From the NCBI RefSeq assembly GCF_024220585.1, contig NZ_JAMXKF010000003.1:620001-684000 (forward strand): 64,000 nt of DNA, given 5' to 3'. Source of the stretch: Dyadobacter diqingensis. GTDB lineage: Bacteria; Bacteroidota; Bacteroidia; Cytophagales; Spirosomataceae. Made by a program: the position numbers and the translations under genes. Below the pieces are notes generated by a model, which worked only from the letters and a program-made list of their open reading frames with translations, did not search any database and was not told where the DNA came from. Below are positions 44,450 to 52,186 of this stretch, in pieces. Positions within the stretch are counted from its first letter, which is position 1. Every line of letters starts with the position of its first letter.

Positions 44450-44675
44450 CACTTAAAATCTCGGATACAGGATAATTATGCAGGAAAACTCCATAGTCTC
44501 CCGGTAATTCTGCAAACGTACGCTTAGAAAGCCCCGCCATCGTTGCTGCCTGCCCCAATGACAATTTTCCCGATTCATAAAGCTTCGCAGCGATGAAACG
44601 GACGGTGTCATTTTGATATTCATCCAGACTATCGGGAATTTGTAGTGTGATTGTTGCCATAAAGTAAATATACAA
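44433..44675 (-). CDS. UPF0175 family antitoxin
   Basis: An 80-residue protein as read from 44675; translation may start at MATITLQIPDSL, Met at residue 6 (44660). The UPF0175 pattern is the short beta start followed by a helix-turn-helix-like KLSLGQAATMAGLSKRTFAELPGDY (about 38-62). These proteins are usually encoded with a DUF3368 toxin. Here the antitoxin reads intact but its partner, overlapping its 3' end, is broken, so it is now an orphan. Confidence 0.85.
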   Translation of the reverse strand: MYIYFMATITLQIPDSLDEYQNDTVRFIAAKLYESGKLSLGQAATMAGLSKRTFAELPGDYGVFLHNYPVSEILSDAERI

Positions 44676-44792
44676 ATTATTGATAAAATTTTTGAATGAA
44701 AGTCAGTCTGTTACCCTGTACTCAAAGTTGTGGAACAACTTCTGGCATCCTTTTTGAACACACCTAAATCTAACCATTTATTAAAAATTGTT

Positions 44793-45020
44793 ATGGAAAA
44801 TATAAGTATGCCCGCGGATCATAAACAGGTTCGGTTTACGGACCGTAATGGTGTTCGTCATGAAGGGATTTACAGGGACGTTTTGAAGGCTTTTGTTGAT
44901 ACCGAAGGAGGAAAAGATCCCGAGGATATCAGCAATATTTACCCGGAAAATAAAATCGTTGACTGGGAATACCTGCACAAGGATAAAAACCTTGATTCGG
45001 ATATAATGGTAATTCTTTAA
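44793..45020 (+). CDS. small hypothetical protein
   Basis: A 75-residue acidic protein from the ATG at 44793 (MENISMPADHKQVRF). A GTG at 44730 would add 21 residues with no supporting pattern. It has a DRNGVRHEGIYRDVLKAFVDTEGGKDP segment, predicted as strand-helix. No family recognised. It is convergent with the lipocalin-like gene, with a terminator between them. Confidence 0.55.
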   Translation: MENISMPADHKQVRFTDRNGVRHEGIYRDVLKAFVDTEGGKDPEDISNIYPENKIVDWEYLHKDKNLDSDIMVIL

Positions 45021-45025
45021 CAGAT

Positions 45026-45072
45026 AAAAAAACGGAAACGGGTGATTACTGGTTTGTCGGTAATCACCCGTT
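45026..45072 (-). terminator. terminator between convergent genes
   Basis: AACGGGTGATTAC (45037-45049) and GTAATCACCCGTT (45060-45072) form a perfect 13-bp stem with a 10-nt loop. On the minus strand it is followed by TCCGTTTTTTTATC, so it mainly ends the lipocalin-like transcript; the plus strand has a weaker T-tract. Confidence 0.85.
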
Positions 45073-45075
45073 ATA

Positions 45076-45597
45076 TTATGGATTCGACGCAATCTTTTTC
45101 CAGACTACGGCGGCGGTTATGGAGCCTCCGTTGGTTGTGTTGGTGACAATGTATTTTAATTCATTATTGGCCAACGTATAAAAACGTTCCTGCACCGTCC
45201 CCTCCCAGTTGGGGTAAAAAGCGTGTGTTACCCGGAAGGTAATTGTTCGCTTTATTTTGTCTACGGTATAGGTTCCAAAGTGCGAATTATTTCCCTGAAC
45301 CAGTGCCGCATTTTCTTCCGGCGTGGCCTTATTTTTATCGCCCGCCATGACTTTTGGACGGCTGGCTTTCAGGATTTGTATGGCATAGGTCCCACTTTTA
45401 TCCAGAACCAGCAATCCCACCGGTTCATTGCCATAAGGAAGCGATGTTGAGCCGTCGGCCTGGGTATTTTCCACGTCTACCAATGACCATAGACCTACGA
45501 GTTCTTCATCATTTTTTATTGTTCGGGGTTCATTTTCTTGTGCGTAAAGCTTTGCCGACAAGGTTAACAGCAAGAGGAAAAGAAAAAGATTTTTCAT
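45076..45597 (-). CDS. secreted lipocalin-like domain protein
   Basis: A 173-residue protein with a signal peptide (MKNLFLFLLLLTLSAKLYAQ). The beta-barrel-like region begins ELVGLWSLVDVENTQADG (about 31-48) and includes GLLVLDKSGTYAIQI and HFGTYTVDKIKRTITFRVTHAFYPNWEG, resembling the lipocalin-like PF13924 family. It should bind a small hydrophobic ligand or be an unclassified envelope protein. It is divergent from an AraC regulator at 45687, which may control it. Confidence 0.75.
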   Translation of the reverse strand: MKNLFLFLLLLTLSAKLYAQENEPRTIKNDEELVGLWSLVDVENTQADGSTSLPYGNEPVGLLVLDKSGTYAIQILKASRPKVMAGDKNKATPEENAALVQGNNSHFGTYTVDKIKRTITFRVTHAFYPNWEGTVQERFYTLANNELKYIVTNTTNGGSITAAVVWKKIASNP

Positions 45598-45656
45598 GAT
45601 TCCGGATTTTATGATTGGATTATAAGACAGGCAAAATTATACAGGCAGGAGATTGA

Positions 45657-45671
45657 TACATTTGTACAAAT
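45657..45671 (+). promoter_or_regulatory. candidate promoter with palindrome before the AraC gene
   Basis: TACATTTG at 45657-45664 fits the TAnnTTTG -7 box, about 22 bp before the ATG at 45687. It overlaps the 12-bp perfect palindrome ATTTGTACAAAT (45660-45671). That position suits autoregulation. No -33 box is obvious. Confidence 0.45.
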
Positions 45672-45686
45672 ACTCACTAATTCTGT

Positions 45687-46541
45687 ATGATTATGTCTCT
45701 TGCGAACCAATTGTTATATCAGCCTTTTGAGATCGAATACAAGGAACTGGAAAGTTTTCCGAAGAAATCTTACCGCAACAATTATTTCGTGCTGATTTAC
45801 ATCGTTGACGGGAATGGTGTGCAGTATGTCAATAACCATCATTTCAATTACAGGAAGGGTAATCTGTTTCTGATCACGCCTCTGGATACTTATTCCTTTG
45901 AAATTTCGAGCCTCACGAAATTCTTTTTTCTCAGTTTTAACCAGTCATACATCGATACCAACGGCGATAAAGATTGGGTGTTGCGCATGGACTTTATCCT
46001 GAACAACGCCAGTCACCGGCCGGGTTGTATTTTGAAAAACAAAGTGGATAAACCGTTGATTGCGTCACTGATCGGGAATATTGTGCAGGAGCAGGATAAC
46101 CAGCAGCTGTATCACGGGAAGATTACAGAGATGATTGTAAACACGATTATTCTGGTGGTGGCCAGAAATATTGCACTGAAATTGCCAAAGAATATCAAGG
46201 AAAATACCGGAGAAGCTGTGCTTGATATCCTGCATTATATTCAGGAAAATATTTTCAACCCGGATCAGTTAAAGGTTGAAAAGATAGGCGGTCATTTGGG
46301 AATTTCGACCAGTTATCTGGGGAAATACTTTAAAAAACAGACCGGTGAAACGTTGCAGCAATACATCATCAACTACAAATTGCGCCTGGTCGAATTGCGG
46401 CTTTTGAACAGCGATATGCGTATCAACGAAATTGCGTTTGAGCTTAATTTCACAGACGAAAGCCATTTGAACAGGTTGTTTAAAAAATACAAGGGCATTA
46501 ATCCGTCCGAATACAGGAAAAATCAGGCTGAAATAGTGTAG
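45687..46541 (+). CDS. AraC family transcriptional regulator, cupin-type
   Basis: A 284-residue protein. Residues of about 20-130 form a cupin-like sensor, and the C-terminal 100 residues carry the AraC DNA-binding domain with two helix-turn-helix motifs (VEKIGGHLGISTSYLGKYFKKQTGE and INEIAFELNFTDESHLNRLFKK). A second in-frame ATG at 45693 is possible. It is divergent from the lipocalin-like gene. The 9-bp gap to the lipoprotein gene shows tight convergence, with little room for a terminator. Confidence 0.88.
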   Translation: MIMSLANQLLYQPFEIEYKELESFPKKSYRNNYFVLIYIVDGNGVQYVNNHHFNYRKGNLFLITPLDTYSFEISSLTKFFFLSFNQSYIDTNGDKDWVLRMDFILNNASHRPGCILKNKVDKPLIASLIGNIVQEQDNQQLYHGKITEMIVNTIILVVARNIALKLPKNIKENTGEAVLDILHYIQENIFNPDQLKVEKIGGHLGISTSYLGKYFKKQTGETLQQYIINYKLRLVELRLLNSDMRINEIAFELNFTDESHLNRLFKKYKGINPSEYRKNQAEIV

Positions 46542-46550
46542 TGATTTACC

Positions 46551-46940
46551 TTAAAAACACGCACAATCACATACCATTGTTGATTCCTCGATAGAAAATT
46601 CATGATCAACAACGTTATTATTGTAGACAAAGCTGACATACAAGTTTTTCCCATCGGGGGACAAATGACCATTTACTTCAACTTCTGTTTCTGTATAATT
46701 CCCTTTGTTATCACGTGAGCGGATCATTCCTTTTTTGTGGAAAGGCTCATTTTTGTTTAACACCAGAGAAGGGATCGTAACATCGTAACAACATCCACCT
46801 AAGATATATCCGTCTTTGTCTTTTGAAAAAGAGGAACATGGAGCAAACCAGGTTTTGACATCCGACTCAGGCGATAGCTTTTTTGAATTGCAGTTCGCTA
46901 AAATGAGTATCAGGAACGATAAACACAAGATTTTTTTCAT
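46551..46940 (-). CDS. hypothetical lipoprotein
   Basis: A 129-residue protein from the ATG at 46940, with a lipoprotein signal peptide and lipobox ILANC (about residues 13-17). The mature part has several cysteines (APCSSFSKD, GGCCYDV, and CDCACF at the end), which may bind a metal or form disulfides. No family recognised. Confidence 0.65.
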   Translation of the reverse strand: MKKILCLSFLILILANCNSKKLSPESDVKTWFAPCSSFSKDKDGYILGGCCYDVTIPSLVLNKNEPFHKKGMIRSRDNKGNYTETEVEVNGHLSPDGKNLYVSFVYNNNVVDHEFSIEESTMVCDCACF

Positions 46941-47014
46941 AGCAGAGCGCTTTATGAGTAGACAGCAATTTGACCACAAAGGTTGTAAGCGAAGCCTCAG
47001 AAATTATCGCAGTC

Positions 47015-47596
47015 TCATTTTCCCGAAAACGTAAATATTTTCACGGTCTCATATCTGCGGCCTCCTTCCGGTTTTTTCAAAAGTGTCATATCAATGGCTT
47101 CAAAATCATATTGGATCGCAACGGATTGCCACTCGCTCCATGCCAGTTCAAACTGATCTTTCCTCATCCGCGTGGCAATGGTCAGGTGAGGGTTCTGGAT
47201 AAATTCCGGCTTCGTTTTTTGATAGGTTTTCATGAGATGCCCGGCTTTTTCCTTTACCAGAACCGCTATTTTGGTAATGGGTTCTTTGTTTACAACGTCC
47301 ATGTAAATGGTGGAAGAGGCGAACCTTTCGAATTTATGCAGCTCCACGAGAAAAGGATCCGTTAGCCGCGCCACTTCATCCAGATAGCCCACAAATTCAT
47401 CCTGTTCGTTTTCGTTCAAAAATGAATAAGCCAGCGTAAAATGAGGATAGGACCGGTCGGCGTTCCAGCAATTGTACTTCTCCTTGTAAATGCGTTTGAT
47501 TCGCATGGTTTCGTCTTTCACCTCCTTATCGGGCGAGAGAATTAACAGGTATTCGCACATACGGCCTGGTTGGACAGGAAAAATAGTGTCGCTCAT
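47015..47596 (-). CDS. 2'-5' RNA ligase/2H phosphoesterase family protein
   Basis: A 193-residue protein. The two signature motifs are H-F-T-L-A-Y-S-F at about residue 47-54 and H-L-T-I-A-T-R-M at about 137-144, giving the two HxT/S pairs of the 2H superfamily. The lengths between them fit LigT-like proteins. Such enzymes hydrolyse or ligate 2',5' linkages or cyclic phosphates in RNA-derived nucleotides. The substrate is unknown. Confidence 0.88.
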   Translation of the reverse strand: MSDTIFPVQPGRMCEYLLILSPDKEVKDETMRIKRIYKEKYNCWNADRSYPHFTLAYSFLNENEQDEFVGYLDEVARLTDPFLVELHKFERFASSTIYMDVVNKEPITKIAVLVKEKAGHLMKTYQKTKPEFIQNPHLTIATRMRKDQFELAWSEWQSVAIQYDFEAIDMTLLKKPEGGRRYETVKIFTFSGK

Positions 47597-47745
47597 GATT
47601 TTAAATTTTAAGATTTTGCCGGTTAGGAATTAGAAATATAAACCAATTCCCGTAAAAAATAAACCAGGCCGCAGCATAATCGTATTGCCGTGCGTATTGG
47701 TAGCTAAAAGGTTACTATTCACTGACACCAGCTAATAATTAAAAA

Positions 47746-49326
47746 ATGAATTTCCCAGCTAAATTTGAAAATTTCAACCTCATAATTCCTTCGATTAGGC
47801 GTATGGGAGTTGGTCTGACTATGCTTTTGTTCCTGGCAGTACTCTTGGGTTGTTCAAAGGAAAAGGAAGATGAAATAATCGGTGACGACGGTAATGGGGA
47901 AGCCAGTTCTTCGATCGTGATCGATAGCACAACCGTGTCCAAAGGTACGGCGGAGGGCAATACGGGTACCGCCGCGAATGAGGATGATGTACTCGCGAAT
48001 TCAACATTTTCTTCAACAGTAACAATTGCCTTTGGAAACGCGGTGACGATAACGAATCCGCTCGCTGCCGGCGGGGTGAGTATTGTTGAAACCAATGGCG
48101 ATGTGGTGGTGACCTCATCTGCGTCGGAAGTAGAATACGTGCTTTCCGGCACCACAACCAATGGTTCTGTGAAAATTTACAGCGAAAAAAAATACAAACT
48201 GACGCTGAACGGGGTAAATATCACAAATGCAGATGGCCCGGCTATTAACCTGCAATCAGGCAAAAGGGCGTTTGTCGTTTTGAACGATAATACAACCAAT
48301 ACCCTGGCCGATGGTATAACGTATACAGCAAGCGGTACGGAAGATATGAAAGCCACATTATTCAGTGAAGGGCAGCTGATTTTTAGTGGAAATGGCAGTC
48401 TGAACTTAAAAGGTAATTACAAACATGCCATTTGCAGCGATGAATATGTTCGGGTGATCAGCGGAAACATTGCGATTACCAGTGCCAAATCCGACGGTAT
48501 TCACACCAACGATGCGTTTATTGCCGATGGCGGAACCATCACGATGACAACTTCCGGAGACGGGATTCAGTGTGAAGAAGGGTACATTGTTATCAACAAC
48601 GGTACATTTAATATCAATGTCGTTGACAAGGGAATTGCGGCATCCTATGATACCGATACAACCATCGATCCGTATCTGACCATCAACGGAGGCACCATCA
48701 CGGTCAATTCGTCGGCGGGAGAGGGGATCGAAAGTAAAAGTGTTATGACCATCAACAATGGCACGATTACTACCAAAACCGCCGATGACGGCCTGAATGC
48801 CGGAACTTTTATCTACATCAACGGAGGGAATATTTATGCATACAGCACTTCCAACGATGCGATTGATTCCAACGGAAAAATTACGGTAACCGGCGGAAAG
48901 ATTATTGCGGTAGGGGCGTCGGCGCCGGAAGAAGGGTTTGACTGCGACCGAAATACGTTCAAAATTACGGGCGGGATTCTGGTTGGTGTTGCAGGCGCAA
49001 CCAGCACACCGACAGCAAATGTGAGCTCCCAGGCTTCGGTAATTTTAGGAGGCGCAACGCTTAACCAGCTGATCAGCATTCAGTCAAGTGACGGAGCGGA
49101 AGCATTAACTTTTCTGGTTCCGAGGACATTTACGACGATGTTATTTTCCAGTCCGAAGCTGAAAATGAGCACCACCTATAAAATTTTCACGGGCGGAAGC
49201 GTAACCAATGGCACCAGCTTCAATGGCTTGTATACGAGCGGCACTTATTCCGGCGGAACGCAGTCGTCGACCTTTACCACAAGCAGTCTGGTAACAAAAG
49301 TAAGTGGCAGCGTCGGTCCTGGGTGA
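47746..49326 (+). CDS. Cthe_2159-type (DUF4353) beta-helix lipoprotein
   Basis: A 526-residue protein from the ATG at 47746, though Met20 (47803) is as likely, since it starts the lipoprotein signal MGVGLTMLLFLAVLLGC. A low-complexity linker is followed from about residue 145 by the Cthe_2159 pattern (KLTLNGVNITNADGPAINLQSGK, LKGNYKHAICSDEYVRV, SGDGIQCEEGYIVINNG, ADDGLNAGTFIYING), a parallel beta-helix related to polygalacturonic-acid-binding proteins. Repeated NGGxIT/TITVxSxGDGI units give it a ladder-like look. It is probably surface-exposed; ligand unknown, likely polysaccharide. Confidence 0.85.
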   Translation: MNFPAKFENFNLIIPSIRRMGVGLTMLLFLAVLLGCSKEKEDEIIGDDGNGEASSSIVIDSTTVSKGTAEGNTGTAANEDDVLANSTFSSTVTIAFGNAVTITNPLAAGGVSIVETNGDVVVTSSASEVEYVLSGTTTNGSVKIYSEKKYKLTLNGVNITNADGPAINLQSGKRAFVVLNDNTTNTLADGITYTASGTEDMKATLFSEGQLIFSGNGSLNLKGNYKHAICSDEYVRVISGNIAITSAKSDGIHTNDAFIADGGTITMTTSGDGIQCEEGYIVINNGTFNINVVDKGIAASYDTDTTIDPYLTINGGTITVNSSAGEGIESKSVMTINNGTITTKTADDGLNAGTFIYINGGNIYAYSTSNDAIDSNGKITVTGGKIIAVGASAPEEGFDCDRNTFKITGGILVGVAGATSTPTANVSSQASVILGGATLNQLISIQSSDGAEALTFLVPRTFTTMLFSSPKLKMSTTYKIFTGGSVTNGTSFNGLYTSGTYSGGTQSSTFTTSSLVTKVSGSVGPG

Positions 49327-49391
49327 CAGCCGTATTGATTGGACAGCTGTGGATACTCGCAAGTGTTCATAGCTGTCAGCACAATCGCCGG

Positions 49392-50225
49392 TCATTGGTC
49401 GTCACGTTGCCGGACGATTTTATTCATACCAAAGGCCTTGGAAAAACCGGCTTGCTGATAAAAACCGGCGAGCCCTTCCCCTGTAAAGAGTCCGGCCAAT
49501 GCTCCCTCGGAGGCATGGTTATCCAGCCAGTTCGATATGGCCCGCATCATCGCAGTTCCTACGCGTTGTCGCTGCCAGTCGGGGTGGACCATCACATCTT
49601 TTACATAATAAAAGCTGATATCATCTCCGAGTAACAAGACACATCCCACGGCTTCCCCGGTATCCGTATTTTCGGCCACGACTGCCCAAAGTACCCCAGA
49701 CAGTTGACCGTTCAGGACTTCCTCGCTGGCGGTTGTTGACCATCCCACTGAGTATATAAGTCTTCTGTATTCTGCTACGGTAGGTTTCCGGTTAACAATC
49801 CTGATATTTTCCGGCAACTGATTGCTGACTGGCTCTCTGTCGGAAATCTGGTCGGCAAAACTCAGATAGTATCCGTTGATTTCACGGATCGTATACTGCG
49901 TCATCCCCCAGGGTTTATTTTCAAGCGGCAGCGCCATATGGACGCCTTTTTTCTGGTGGAATTCATAAAGTGCCCGGATGTTTTTCACCTTGATCCAGAT
50001 CGAATGTCCTTCAGAAACAGAGGCCAGTTTTGGATTGAGGGAAAATTGAATGTGCACATCATGCCAGGAAACCCCACCGTGATCGGGGGGATCGCCCCAG
50101 GTCCATTTTCCGGGAAAACCCAGTACATTATGCCAGTAAGCGATGGTTTCTGTTATACTTTTGACGGAAAGCACCGGTTCAACGTGTACAAAAACAGGCT
50201 GCGGATCATTTTCGTGATTGTCCAT
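49392..50225 (-). CDS. VOC (glyoxalase-like)-GNAT fusion protein
   Basis: A 277-residue protein. Residues of about 10-128 are a VOC/glyoxalase-like domain (VHVEPVLSVKSITETIAYWHNVLGF, HIQFSLNP, INGYYLSFADQ). Residues of about 140-275 are a GNAT acetyltransferase (SVGWSTTASEEVLNGQLS, YVKDVMVHPDWQRQRVGTAMM as the acetyl-CoA loop, FYQQAGFSKAFGMNKI). Both domains look complete. A VOC domain of this kind binds a drug or metal; GNAT acetylates it. The combined activity is unclear. Upstream lies a 215-bp gap in which I see no gene. Confidence 0.85.
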   Translation of the reverse strand: MDNHENDPQPVFVHVEPVLSVKSITETIAYWHNVLGFPGKWTWGDPPDHGGVSWHDVHIQFSLNPKLASVSEGHSIWIKVKNIRALYEFHQKKGVHMALPLENKPWGMTQYTIREINGYYLSFADQISDREPVSNQLPENIRIVNRKPTVAEYRRLIYSVGWSTTASEEVLNGQLSGVLWAVVAENTDTGEAVGCVLLLGDDISFYYVKDVMVHPDWQRQRVGTAMMRAISNWLDNHASEGALAGLFTGEGLAGFYQQAGFSKAFGMNKIVRQRDDQ

Positions 50226-50440
50226 GGCAGATATATTTCAGATATCCAGTAATTTAAAAATATTTGAGGGCCTGCTCAAAATATTTCCTCTGAATATTCT
50301 TTTCCATCAGCAAGTTTTAAAATTAATGCTGGCTTGATCCTGGGTTAACAATCAAAGTTTTTCTTTACCGGGTAAATTTCCTGAGATATTCTGTTTTAAT
50401 ATACGCAGCCTTTTGCTGCCCAATCTGTAACTTTTATCCG

Positions 50441-51523
50441 ATGAAAATCCTGACCTGCCTGACCCTGCTTTTGTTCCTCCCGTTCATCAAGCAAAATGAA
50501 ACGGACACTATTCCCATGAACAAGATCCAGGTGATCGGATCGCACAACAGTTATAAACAGGCGATCGATCCGGCGTTGTTCCGGTTATTTCAACAAAAAG
50601 ATTCGGTTTCGGCCAGTAAAATCGACTATGAACATATCAGTATCATTGATCAGCTTAACATGGGTTTGTTAAATCTGGAAATTGATATCTACGCGGATGA
50701 AAAGGGAGGTAAATATGAACATCCCAAGGGATTGGACTGGGCTGCCAATCAGAAAAGTTATGACCCGGAAGGGAAAATGAAAGCACCGGGATTCAAGATT
50801 TTTCATATGGTAGATCTCGATTTTCGCAGCCATTATTTAACATTTACGGATTATCTTCTGGATTTGAGAAAGTGGTCTGAGGCGCATCCTGACCATCATC
50901 CGATATTTATTACATTGGAAGCAAAGGATCAGCCATCGAAAAATCCGGAATTGACTGTTCCTGAAAAATTCACGGAAAAAACGTTTGACGAAGTTGACAA
51001 AACCCTTCTGAAATATCTCGGAAAGGAGCATCTGATCACACCTGATATGGTGAGAGGCAAGTTTGAAACGCTGGAAGCTGCCGTGCTCCAAAACAACTGG
51101 CCGACGCTGAAAGAGGCCAAAGGGAAATTTATTTTTGTGCTGGACGATAAGGAGAGCAAAAGGGCATTGTATATCGCCGGGCATCCCTCACTGAAAGGGC
51201 GCGTGTTATTCGCGGATGCTGATCCCGGAACACCGGAAGCCGCCTTTATGATCAGAAATAATTCCAAAGCACCTGAAATAAAAGATCTTGTGAAAAAAGG
51301 ATATATCATCCGTACCCGTGCCGACGCAGATACGCAGCAAGCCAGAAATAACGACAGGAGCAGTTTTGAGGCAGCCTGCAATTCGGGTGCACAAATTATT
51401 ACCACGGATTATTTCGTGAAAAGTACGCATTTCAAGTCCGAATACGTTGTACGCTTTGACGGGAATACCTATTTCAGACTGAATCCGCTTTTTGCCAATG
51501 TGCATTCCGGTACCGGACGTTAA
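50441..51523 (+). CDS. secreted PI-PLC-like phosphodiesterase
   Basis: A 360-residue protein with a signal peptide (MKILTCLTLLLFLPFIKQ). The catalytic domain starts IQVIGSHNSYKQAI (about 29-42) with the first active-site His, then INLE-type GLLNLEIDIYADE (about 73-85) and FKIFHMVDLDFRSH (about 111-124) with the second His. This matches the Ca2+-dependent phosphoinositide phospholipase C family (PF16670). It probably cleaves a phosphoinositide or other phosphodiester outside the cell. A T9SS domain is not seen. Confidence 0.85.
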   Translation: MKILTCLTLLLFLPFIKQNETDTIPMNKIQVIGSHNSYKQAIDPALFRLFQQKDSVSASKIDYEHISIIDQLNMGLLNLEIDIYADEKGGKYEHPKGLDWAANQKSYDPEGKMKAPGFKIFHMVDLDFRSHYLTFTDYLLDLRKWSEAHPDHHPIFITLEAKDQPSKNPELTVPEKFTEKTFDEVDKTLLKYLGKEHLITPDMVRGKFETLEAAVLQNNWPTLKEAKGKFIFVLDDKESKRALYIAGHPSLKGRVLFADADPGTPEAAFMIRNNSKAPEIKDLVKKGYIIRTRADADTQQARNNDRSSFEAACNSGAQIITTDYFVKSTHFKSEYVVRFDGNTYFRLNPLFANVHSGTGR

Positions 51524-51580
51524 CACGGATTGCCGGCCAATGAATTGCTCTTGATAGTATTGATATAAATTTCGATCGCT

Positions 51581-52024
51581 GTGAAACTTGTCTTTTTACT
51601 CATAACCGTCTTTTTGGCGGTATTTGCAAAACCGGCTGATCGTAAAGATCCGCTTACACTAGATTTTATTCGCGACTATCCTATAAAAATTGATGGTGGA
51701 TGCAGTTTTTATACGTATGACACCACGGCGTTTTCAAAGGATAAGGATATTCTGGTGGTCAGTGCTCAAAAAATAGCATTTGTAGAACGTGGAGGCGAGT
51801 TTATAATACTTCACCACGTAAAAAGGGTATTGAAACCGAATGGCTACACCGACTATTTTACAGAACCGCATTATAAGATTAAACTGGATGTAAATCTGGT
51901 TAAACGGGTGAATGATTATTCCGCGGAATATGCCGGATCATTGCAGCTAAGCCATGGAAAAAGCAGTAAAACCATTGCAGTCCACGGTCGTAATGAGGAA
52001 CATAATCTGAGAAAATTACGCTAG
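51581..52024 (+). CDS. hypothetical secreted protein
   Basis: A 147-residue protein starting with GTG at 51581, chosen because it gives a signal peptide (MKLVFLLITVFLAVFAKPA). It contains GGCSFYTYDTTAFSKDKDILVVSAQKIAFVERGG and a C-terminal basic tail. It may be a small beta-sandwich protein. No family recognised. Confidence 0.6.
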   Translation: MKLVFLLITVFLAVFAKPADRKDPLTLDFIRDYPIKIDGGCSFYTYDTTAFSKDKDILVVSAQKIAFVERGGEFIILHHVKRVLKPNGYTDYFTEPHYKIKLDVNLVKRVNDYSAEYAGSLQLSHGKSSKTIAVHGRNEEHNLRKLR

Positions 52025-52070
52025 CACTGATTTGCAATCAGTGTTGTGTGGTCCGGCGTTTGTAACGCTG
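52025..52070. repeat. paired short hairpins (REP-like)
   Basis: CACTGATT-TGC-AATCAGTG at 52025-52043 and CGGCGTT-TGT-AACGCTG at 52054-52070 are two hairpins with 3-nt loops, 10 bp apart. Both centres read TTTGCAA or TTTGTAA. They resemble the REP-like unit common between genes in Bacteroidota. They lie right after the hypothetical gene stop codon. Confidence 0.55.
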
Positions 52071-52097
52071 ATCGTGCTGAAATTAGAACTACGGTAT

Positions 52098-52134
52098 AAA
52101 AATACCCGCCAAATACCGATCGTATCTGGCGGGT
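52098..52134 (-). terminator. rho-independent terminator after the M28 peptidase gene
   Basis: On the minus strand ACCCGCCAGATAC (52134-52122) pairs with GTATTTGGCGGGT (52116-52104), a 13-bp stem with one G-T pair, then ATTTTTAT. It is about 50 bp after the peptidase stop codon. Confidence 0.8.
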
Positions 52135-52186
52135 TAATCAGTGAAAAAATAGCAGCCTATACCGTCTCACGGATTTTAAATCCAAT

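Noticed and set aside
49327..49391. Terminator-like segment after the beta-helix gene
   Set aside because: Only weak pairing and no T-run are present.
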